From NCBI GenBank assembly GCA_030837285.1, contig JAUPKU010000010.1, positions 1 to 64,000 of the forward strand: DNA of 64,000 nt, in the 5' to 3' direction. The DNA comes from Thermoproteota archaeon (lineage in GTDB: Archaea; Thermoproteota; Bathyarchaeia; RBG-16-48-13; GCA-020355125). Of this stretch, positions 56,859 through 64,000 are shown piece after piece; the stretch's first letter is position 1, and each line of letters begins with the position of its first letter. The translations under genes were made by a program, and so were the position numbers. The notes beneath the pieces were generated by a model. The model was not told the DNA's origin and ran no database searches. It was given only the letters and a program-made list of their open reading frames with translations.

Positions 56859-58682
56859 ATGGGTGAGCAGAAAAAGGTTTCCATGACGAGGGCTATTCGT
56901 CGTTATAAGTCTCTCTTCACTTTTCCAGATTATTGGGTTTTAGCTCTTCTTACAGCTGTGGTTGATGTTCTTGGAGGCATGTTGGCTTTTTTCCTTATTT
57001 ATCCTTCAGTTGCAGGTGCCTTTCGCGGTTTTTTGTTTGGCTTTCAGGTTCTTACGGTTCCGACTGTTCTGGTGGATGTTGTATCTGCAAGGCTGGTGAC
57101 TAGGGGAGACGCTATTTTTAATTTGAAGCGGAGTGCATCATTATCTATTGTCATTTGCGGCGCGTGGATTATTGCTTTGAACACTGGCGCTGTCCTTCAG
57201 AAGGTGACTGGCATCCCTCTTTTGATTTACGCGTCTATCTTTGGGGCTTGTGTGGCTTTTTCTCTTCGATTTCTCGTCTTCTCAAGCGTCTCTCAGATGA
57301 GGGTGTGGAAGATGGTTGTAGTGGTTATGCTTCAGCCTGCCGTCTGCCTCTTATCAGCCTTGTTTTTCTGGGGCTCTTTTGATCTTTTACTTCTGTCCGC
57401 TATTTTTGCCTCAACTGCTATCTTGGCTATTGCGGCGTATGTCTTCGTCAGTCTGGTTGACAGGAGAGGCGTGTTGGCAATTGGAATAGGGGCTATACAG
57501 CTATTCAAGGGATTCCTTGCGAACTGGATTGGGGGATTGACGTATCCGCTTGAAAGCTACTTCGAGAGACTGGGTTCAGTGGCTGACGTGTCAGTAAGTA
57601 TACTGGCTTTTGGAGGTGAGAAGTCTCTCAAGGCTGTTATGGTCATTCCCAGTATTCATCCGGGTCCCTTCAGAAACCTGGGTAGCAGTGGTCTCCCCTT
57701 TGCGCTTCAGAAAGCCTTGGGAGAGAAGTTCAACGCTGTGACCATGGTTCCGCATGGGACGTCAGGTCATGAGTTGGACTTAACTTCACAGCCTCAGTGT
57801 GAGAGGGTTCTTAGGGAGACTCTCGGTTTAGCGGACTTCTCTAAATTCTCCTCTTTGGCTACGACGTTCGTGAGGGAGGAGGTGGGTTTGGGTAAAGCTA
57901 CCTGCCAACTCTTTGGAGGGGTTGCTTTGGTCACTATCACATGTGCTCCTGAGAGTATGGAAGATGTTCCCCGAGAGGTGGGGTTGGAGATTGCTAAAGA
58001 TGGGAAAGCTTTGGGGGTTGAGGAGGTTGTGGTGATTGACGCGCATAATAGCATTGGCGATGAGGGGGAGGTGCCATCTCTCTCCGAGGAGGAGCTACAG
58101 TTTCTGAAGCTGGCTGCTCATAAGGCGATTGAGGAGGCTCTACGTGAGTCTGGGATGCCTTTTGAGGTGGGTGTCGCTCAGGTGTTTCCTGAGGAGTTCG
58201 GTTTAGCTGAGGGGATAGGGCCCGGTGGAATAGTTGCCCTCGTGGTCGTAGTTGGCCGTCAGAAGGTTGCCTACGTGACTATTGATGGGAATAATATGGT
58301 GAGTGGTCTCCGTGAAGAGATTCTGGCTTCTCTTGGAGATTTGGTGGATGACTCTGAGGTTTTGACGACTGATACACACACAGTGAATGCCGTTTCTTCT
58401 ATTCGTAGAGGCTATCATCCCGTTGGTGAAGTTGTCAATAATGAGAGTCTCATTGGCTATGTTAGGGAAGCTGTGGGTAAGGCGCTGGCTGGTGTTGGGA
58501 GGGTTAACTTCTCCAGTAGGACTGGAGAAGTTAAGGACGTTAAGGTGATTGGTGAGGAGAAGCTGGTTGGATTGAGTACGCTTGTTGACTCAACATTCAA
58601 GTTCACGGCATGGTTGTCACCTCTCATATTCATTCCTGCTGTTGCAGCTTCCCTCCTACCATTCTTCTTCCTGATTGGCTAA
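56859..58682 (+). CDS. DUF2070 family membrane protein
   Basis: 607 aa; N-terminal TMs MTRAIRRYKSLFTFPDYWVLALLTAVVDVLGGML; soluble region IPSIHPGPFRNLGSSGLPFALQKAL, VVIDAHNSIGDEGE. Confidence 0.88.
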   Translation: MGEQKKVSMTRAIRRYKSLFTFPDYWVLALLTAVVDVLGGMLAFFLIYPSVAGAFRGFLFGFQVLTVPTVLVDVVSARLVTRGDAIFNLKRSASLSIVICGAWIIALNTGAVLQKVTGIPLLIYASIFGACVAFSLRFLVFSSVSQMRVWKMVVVVMLQPAVCLLSALFFWGSFDLLLLSAIFASTAILAIAAYVFVSLVDRRGVLAIGIGAIQLFKGFLANWIGGLTYPLESYFERLGSVADVSVSILAFGGEKSLKAVMVIPSIHPGPFRNLGSSGLPFALQKALGEKFNAVTMVPHGTSGHELDLTSQPQCERVLRETLGLADFSKFSSLATTFVREEVGLGKATCQLFGGVALVTITCAPESMEDVPREVGLEIAKDGKALGVEEVVVIDAHNSIGDEGEVPSLSEEELQFLKLAAHKAIEEALRESGMPFEVGVAQVFPEEFGLAEGIGPGGIVALVVVVGRQKVAYVTIDGNNMVSGLREEILASLGDLVDDSEVLTTDTHTVNAVSSIRRGYHPVGEVVNNESLIGYVREAVGKALAGVGRVNFSSRTGEVKDVKVIGEEKLVGLSTLVDSTFKFTAWLSPLIFIPAVAASLLPFFFLIG

Positions 58683-58832
58683 TCTGCAATGCGGCTATCT
58701 TATCGACTTCTTGAACAGTTGATTAGTTGGTTAAGGTTGGTTGGTTTGTAGGTAGGTATTTGGGAAACAGATAATAGTGGTGTTTACTTAATAGGTGGGG
58801 TAGTTAGTAGTAGTCTTTGAGGGTTTGAGGGG

Positions 58833-59120
58833 TTGTCTGCGACATCTCGAGAGGGGGTTGTGATTGTTGGGAGTAAGCCGCCTCTAAACTATGTGACGGC
58901 TTGTCTTAGTCTCTTTAATTCTGGGGCTGCTGAGGTGAAGATTAGGGCGAGGGGGCAGGCTATCTGCCGTGCGGTTGATGTCGTCGGCCTTTTGAGGAAG
59001 GGGTTTGTGAAGGACTTGAAGGTCAGAGATATCAGTATTGGGACGCAGGAGTTCAATTTGGCTGGGCGGAGCAGCAGGGTCTCTACGATGGATATTGTCT
59101 TGTTGAAGCCGGATAAGTAG
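58833..59120 (+). CDS. albA: DNA/RNA-binding protein Alba
   Basis: VVIVGSKPPLNYVTACLSLFNSGAAEVKIRARGQAICRAVDVVGLLRKGFVKDLKVRDISIGTQEF. Confidence 0.9.
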   Translation: MSATSREGVVIVGSKPPLNYVTACLSLFNSGAAEVKIRARGQAICRAVDVVGLLRKGFVKDLKVRDISIGTQEFNLAGRSSRVSTMDIVLLKPDK

Positions 59121-59249
59121 TAGTCTGGTTCTTTTTTTATTCTTGTTCGCAGGGTTTCTTGAGGGATTTGCCCGTTTATTTTAGACATGTGAACATGTCC
59201 TGAGCCTGAATAAACGCGTTGTTGGCTTATTGGTTTTCGGTCTTAAGAC

Positions 59250-59978
59250 TCAGTGTTCTTCTCTTCCGTACCTGCAGGCTTTCTGACATCGAGTGCACAT
59301 TTGGTGAGCGTTCTTGGAGAGTTTAGGCTCGACTTGCAGCCACTGGTCGTTTTTCTCAAAGGATTGAGAGTCTGTAAGGTGGATTCCTACAAGACATCTT
59401 CGGTTGTCAACTCTATACGGAGTTAGAGCCTGGACGGGGCAGGCTTTGATGCAATCTGTACACTCGCTACAAAGATCAACTGTAAAGGGATTATCAGGAA
59501 TCAGATCGGCACTTGTTAGGACGGTGGCTAGGCGTATCCACGGACCATATTTAGGGTTTATTATGAGGCTGTTTTTGCCGTAGCATCCGAGTCCGCCGAG
59601 CTGTGCGAGTTGCTTCTGAGGTAGGGGTGGATTTGCGATGGCTTTGTATCCTCTCCGCTCAAGATAGTTTCCCACAGTCTCCTCTAAGACTGCTAAGGGA
59701 AAATAACTGGGATAAACCCAGTGTCCACCATGTCTAACTGCGAGTTCAAGAATATCATCACACACATGATAACCCATCACGACGATGGACTTCGCGTCAG
59801 ACATGACTTCCGTCGCCCGCATAGAGTACTCTTGGACATTCCATCCTACAAAGACTTTTGGAGAGACATCGGTTACTGATATGGGTACTATTCCAACTAG
59901 TCTTGCGCCTGCCCATGTGGCAACAGCTTTTACCTCAGAAGTAAGCCTATCCTTATCCTTCTCAATCTTCATTCCCAA
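59250..59978 (-). CDS. 4Fe-4S double-cluster protein, epoxyqueuosine-reductase (QueG)-like
   Basis: VVMGYHVCDDILEL; LGGLGCYGKNSLIINPKYGPWIRLATVLTSADL; CSECTDCIKACPVQAL; MCTRCQKACRYGREE. Confidence 0.8.
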   Translation of the reverse strand: MGMKIEKDKDRLTSEVKAVATWAGARLVGIVPISVTDVSPKVFVGWNVQEYSMRATEVMSDAKSIVVMGYHVCDDILELAVRHGGHWVYPSYFPLAVLEETVGNYLERRGYKAIANPPLPQKQLAQLGGLGCYGKNSLIINPKYGPWIRLATVLTSADLIPDNPFTVDLCSECTDCIKACPVQALTPYRVDNRRCLVGIHLTDSQSFEKNDQWLQVEPKLSKNAHQMCTRCQKACRYGREEH

Positions 59979-60106
59979 TAAAAATCACCTTTATCCACAA
60001 ACCTGACCTCCTGAGCATACCCATTTTTTTAACTTGCTAGCCCAGTTTCTCGGTTGCACGGATTGCTGTCTTAGGTAGGGCCCTGTCTGATGTTTTGTCA
60101 CTATTT

Positions 60107-60658
60107 TTATTGCTCTTCGAAGCGGGCTATGATGGTGTCCCTAATCTTTTGAGCAGATTCAGCGGGGGCTATCTTGTCTGTTTCTACGATGACTTCAGCA
60201 TCAAGTGGCTCTTCGTAGGGTACGTTTATTCCTGGGACGGTTGCGCTCTTTCCCTCGATTCCCTTCCTGTAGATTCCTCTTGGAGCTCCTTGGGAGTCTA
60301 GGCGTTCTGACTCTCTCTCCATGCTGGTTTCTATGGGGCACTTGGCGTATGCGATGATGAGATTCTTTATTTCCTCTCTTGCTTTCTGTCTGTATTCTTT
60401 GAGGTTTCCAGTTGCGTCGATTATGACATTTATACCGTTTTGGTTTAGGAGTGCGGCGATGAAGACGATGGTCGCATAGACGCTTCTCCTCTCTTCCTCA
60501 GAGTAGGTAGGCTGTGGGGTCATAGCTTGACGGAGCATGTCCATTGCTAGAATTTGGCTGGGAATCCCGTTTCGCTCAAGTCTCTGGTGAAGACTTCGGG
60601 TTATCGTCGACTTGCCACTACCGGGTAACCCTGTTATCCAGACAGTCCAGACTTTCAT
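60107..60658 (-). CDS. cysC: Adenylylsulfate kinase-like P-loop kinase
   Basis: VWITGLPGSGKSTITRSLHQRLERNGIPSQILAMDMLRQ; NVIIDATGNLKEYRQKAREEIKNLIIAYAKCPIETSMERE; PRGIYRKGIEGKSATVPGINVPYEEPLDAEVIVETD. Confidence 0.88.
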   Translation of the reverse strand: MKVWTVWITGLPGSGKSTITRSLHQRLERNGIPSQILAMDMLRQAMTPQPTYSEEERRSVYATIVFIAALLNQNGINVIIDATGNLKEYRQKAREEIKNLIIAYAKCPIETSMERESERLDSQGAPRGIYRKGIEGKSATVPGINVPYEEPLDAEVIVETDKIAPAESAQKIRDTIIARFEEQ

Positions 60659-60794
60659 GGTTGATCGAGTATGCTATTCTCCGCGTTAGGATTTAAACCC
60701 TAATTAACCACTCTGGAGAGATTAAACGCGAAACAGAGAACATTCAGAGGATAAGAGATTCTGGAATTAGTGGCATAAAGGTGGTGAGTGGCTT

Positions 60795-62768
60795 ATGAGT
60801 AAAAGCGGCTTGAGGGAGAAGGAACTTCGAGGGGTCTTTCCATACGCGAATTTTAGGCCATACCAGAAGGATCTGATATCCTTTGCTTATAGCATATTTA
60901 AAGGGAAGTCAATCGGTCTTGTGAATTCTCCTTGCGGTACGGGGAAATCCATCAGCACCTTAACCTCCTACTTCATGGCTCGAAAGGAAGATGAGTCAAT
61001 TGGACATCTCCTAATTCTGACGAGGACGCAAAGTCAACTGGAAATTTACAGTCGGGAGCTTCGAGAGATTAAAAAACATTCGGGGCTCTCTTTTGTCACC
61101 GCTATGTTCAGGAATAAAAGAGATATGTGTCCCATCGCGGTGGAGGATGAGCGGTTCAGGAGGATATCTTACAGAGACTTCCTTAGTTACTGTCAGGACT
61201 TGAGGGCGGGAGCATTCGGCTCCTCGTGCGAGTACTATGATCGGACGTGCAGCAAGAGGAAACCCAGCATGCTTACCATCAGAGTAATAGAGGAGATTAA
61301 GGCTTTGGGGCCAATGATACCCGAGGAGGTTTATTCACTCTGTCGAGATGAGAAGCTATGTCCGTACGAGGTCACACGGATACTTGCCAGAACCGCGGAT
61401 GTGATCGTGGGCAACTATAATTACGTTCTTGTGGATGAAATCCGTAACTCGCTACTAACCCGCTCTGAGGTAGACATTGAGGAAGTGAACTGTATCTTCG
61501 ATGAGGCTCACGGCCTCCCCGACTATGCTGCTGCGATTCTCTCAGATGAGCTTTCCACCTTCTCTATCAGCCGAGCCATCGAGGAAGTGAAGGAATACAA
61601 AGTTGAGGACAGAGGTCTCTTTGGCTTGATGCGCCGGCTCATGGCTAGGCTTGGGTCAGAAGCATATAGGAGAAGCGGCCTTGAGTATGAGTATGTGATT
61701 AGGCGTAGAGCCTTCGTTAGGGCGCTTGGGAAGCGGTTGGGCTTCTCAAAGGCAAGCGAACTCCTCGAACTAGCCTCGAACATCATGGAGGCTGGAGAGA
61801 AGATCCGCTGGACACGCGGAGAGGAAGGGAAGAACCCTGTCTCCTACACTGTCCGCTGCACAGAGTTCCTAACCAGCTGGATCGAAGGGGATGACGTGAA
61901 GCGAGCCTACTACTGTAAAGTCTCTGTTGACTCAAGGGGAAAGCGGTACGCTAGGCTGGGGGTGCGGTGCCTAGACCCGGCTTTGGCAGCTGCTTCTTTG
62001 AATAAGCTTCGCTCTGTTATCCTCATGTCTGGGACGCTCTGGGACATGGACTACTACGTCGACGTCCTCGGCCTCTATAAGGAGCGAGTGAAGACTCTCT
62101 CGCTTCAAAGCCCATTTCCGCCAGAGAACAGGCTACTTTTAGTCGACCGAGGAGTGACAACCAAGTATGAGATGAGGAGTGCAGAGGAGTGGAACAAAAT
62201 TGCTCATCATCTTGAGCAGCTTCAAGAGGAAGTCGGTAGGAGAATTGCTGTTTACTTTCCATCTTACAGCGTTATGAAGGCTGTGCTGAAAGAGATGAAT
62301 TTGGGCTTCCCATATCTTGTGGAGGAGAAGGCTACGAAGTTCAGCGATGTCTACGGCTTCCTTAAGGAGAATCAGAAGGGTATAGTCTTCGGAGTAGCTA
62401 GGGGGAAGATAAGCGAGGGAGTGGACATGACTTTCGAAGGGTCATCCATGCTCTCCGTAGTAGTGATAGTTGGTCTCCCCTATCCTCGTAAGACTCCTCT
62501 TCAAGATGCACTGTTAAACTACTTCAAGAAAAAGTTCGGAGGAAGAGCCATGGAATATGGCAATGACATTCCCTGCGTGAACGCTCTAGCCCAGGCTGCT
62601 GGAAGACTCTTAAGGAGTGAACGAGACAGAGGAGTCATCATGATAATGGACAGCCGAGCTATAGGTAGGTTCCAGTACAGGCTTCCTGAGGAATGGCAGA
62701 GAGAAATGAGGGGTGATGCAGATTTCAACCTGTTAATCGATAATGTGGTGACCTTCTTTAGAGACTAA
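60795..62768 (+). CDS. XPD/Rad3-like Fe-S DNA helicase
   Basis: FPYANFRPYQKDLISFAYSIF; NSPCGTGKSISTL; Fe-S cysteines near RDMCPIAV, SSCEYYDRTC, KLCPYE; CIFDEAHGLPDYAA; GVARGKISEGVDMTF; ALAQAAGRLLRSERDRGVIMIMD. Confidence 0.93.
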   Translation: MSKSGLREKELRGVFPYANFRPYQKDLISFAYSIFKGKSIGLVNSPCGTGKSISTLTSYFMARKEDESIGHLLILTRTQSQLEIYSRELREIKKHSGLSFVTAMFRNKRDMCPIAVEDERFRRISYRDFLSYCQDLRAGAFGSSCEYYDRTCSKRKPSMLTIRVIEEIKALGPMIPEEVYSLCRDEKLCPYEVTRILARTADVIVGNYNYVLVDEIRNSLLTRSEVDIEEVNCIFDEAHGLPDYAAAILSDELSTFSISRAIEEVKEYKVEDRGLFGLMRRLMARLGSEAYRRSGLEYEYVIRRRAFVRALGKRLGFSKASELLELASNIMEAGEKIRWTRGEEGKNPVSYTVRCTEFLTSWIEGDDVKRAYYCKVSVDSRGKRYARLGVRCLDPALAAASLNKLRSVILMSGTLWDMDYYVDVLGLYKERVKTLSLQSPFPPENRLLLVDRGVTTKYEMRSAEEWNKIAHHLEQLQEEVGRRIAVYFPSYSVMKAVLKEMNLGFPYLVEEKATKFSDVYGFLKENQKGIVFGVARGKISEGVDMTFEGSSMLSVVVIVGLPYPRKTPLQDALLNYFKKKFGGRAMEYGNDIPCVNALAQAAGRLLRSERDRGVIMIMDSRAIGRFQYRLPEEWQREMRGDADFNLLIDNVVTFFRD

Positions 62769-62814
62769 AAACTTGATAAAAAAATGACTTCTTGTTATCA
62801 GTTTCGGGTATGTT

Positions 62815-63252
62815 CTAAATGCCGAATGGTATAGCCCACCTCAGAAGCTCTTTAGTCGACTGGTTGACGTAGTCTATGAAGCGGAATGTTATATCCACGG
62901 CAGTGAGTACGCCGTAGATGATTCCATCCTTGACAACGGGAAGGCGGTGGACGTTGTTCTTCTGCATTATCTCTGATGCTTTTGTGAGGTCATCATCCGG
63001 GTCAATGGTAACAAGAGGCGAAGTCATGACCTCGCTGACGTAGACTTTCTTCGGGTCTAAATCTTTAGCCAACACCTTCTTAACGAAGTCTCGGTCTGTC
63101 ACAATTCCTACGGGGATTAATTCTTTGAGAACTATTAGAAACTCGCCGTCTGTCTTATCCATAACTTTTGACGCTTCGCTCACAGTGGCGTTACTCTCTA
63201 TGGTCGGAATTTCCGTCCTCATATAATGCTTGACTTTGTAGGCTGACATCAC
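62815..63252 (-). CDS. Tandem CBS domain protein
   Basis: VKHYMRTEIPTIESNATVSEASKVMDKTDGEFLIVL; VSEVMTSPLVTIDPDDDLTKASEIMQKNNVHRLPVVKDGIIYGVLTAVDI. Confidence 0.92.
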   Translation of the reverse strand: MMSAYKVKHYMRTEIPTIESNATVSEASKVMDKTDGEFLIVLKELIPVGIVTDRDFVKKVLAKDLDPKKVYVSEVMTSPLVTIDPDDDLTKASEIMQKNNVHRLPVVKDGIIYGVLTAVDITFRFIDYVNQSTKELLRWAIPFGI

Positions 63253-63413
63253 AATTTTAGCTGAGGTGCATCAAGTATTTAAGAGCTTTGCGCCCAGAAT
63301 TTAGCTGGCTATCTGTAATGGATAATGATCAATACTAGCGGGCTGGTTCTTATATTCCCTGAATCAATTGACTATTATTTATTAGAATGTTTTTATTTTA
63401 GTGGGGGTTAGCC

Positions 63414-64000
63414 ATGGACTTTGTAACTATAATGTTGTCCCTCCTCATTGGTGGTTTAACGGGCTTCTTCTCTGGGTTTCTGGGTGTTGGAGGTGGCTTC
63501 ATTTTGGTTCCATTATTAATCTTCATCAATGTTCCAGCTCACTATGCCATAGGTGGCAGCCTCGCGTACATAGTCTTCGTAGGAATCTTCGGTGCAATCC
63601 AACATCACCACAGACACAAAGACTGCGATTTCAAGATAGTATTACCTATGATTCTAGGAGGGATAGTAACCGCTCAGTTTGGCTCAATCGCAACCTTATT
63701 CTTTAAAGCAGAAGATCTTGGAATTATGCTTGCCGTTATCCTTATGTGCGCTTCAATTATTATGGTGGTCAGTAAAAATAGAACGGAATTGGATGGCGAA
63801 GGCGTGGTTGGCTCGGTTGGATACTCTAGAAACATTCCTATGGCTGTATTCATAGGCTTAGTTGTTGGGCTTATCTCTGGGTTTTTTGGTGTTGGAGGTG
63901 GCTTCATACTGATTCCCATGATGACTACGCTTCTGAAGATGCCCATTCGGACGGCAGTTGGAACAAGCCTGTTGGCAGTCGCGGGATTTGCTGTGTCAGG
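63414..64000 (+). CDS. TauE/SafE family membrane permease, truncated by window end
   Basis: MDFVTIMLSLLIGGLTGFFSGFLGVGGGFILVPLLIFINVPAHYAIGGSLAYIVFVGIFGAIQHHHRH...GLISGFFGVGGGFILIPMMTTLLKMPIRTAVGTSLLAVAGFAVS. Confidence 0.9.
   Translation, partial: MDFVTIMLSLLIGGLTGFFSGFLGVGGGFILVPLLIFINVPAHYAIGGSLAYIVFVGIFGAIQHHHRHKDCDFKIVLPMILGGIVTAQFGSIATLFFKAEDLGIMLAVILMCASIIMVVSKNRTELDGEGVVGSVGYSRNIPMAVFIGLVVGLISGFFGVGGGFILIPMMTTLLKMPIRTAVGTSLLAVAGFAVS

Overview
This is an archaeal chromosomal window, possibly TACK/Bathyarchaeia-like (lineage is an inference from gene content). It carries about 60 supportable coding regions and one tRNA-Val(GAC) with an encoded CCA. Core landmarks are a replication island (DNA polymerase D small subunit, DUF99, Orc1/Cdc6), porGDAB, GGGP synthase, Elf1-like and Sec61-beta proteins, Alba, TiaS, QueC, an Fe-S XPD helicase and a HerA-like ATPase. 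The most interesting region is about 42.85-46.7 kb. Next to orc1/cdc6, an AT-rich intergenic segment carries three ORB-like elements. Beyond it lies a block of DNA-binding proteins (winged-helix, coiled-coil wHTH, XRE+CBS, and one ORF of unknown family) interleaved with TGTGATATCACA palindromes and a perfect 30-bp AT palindrome. This could be a replication origin with an associated, undescribed regulatory or segregation module. Other points: an MrfA/MrfB-like helicase/exonuclease pair, a Mug-like glycosylase next to DUF488, several decayed or frameshifted genes in the left half, and a dispersed intergenic AGCRCGCGCT-type motif. No CRISPR array, rRNA or transposase was seen. All assignments are from reading the sequences by eye; no database search was run.
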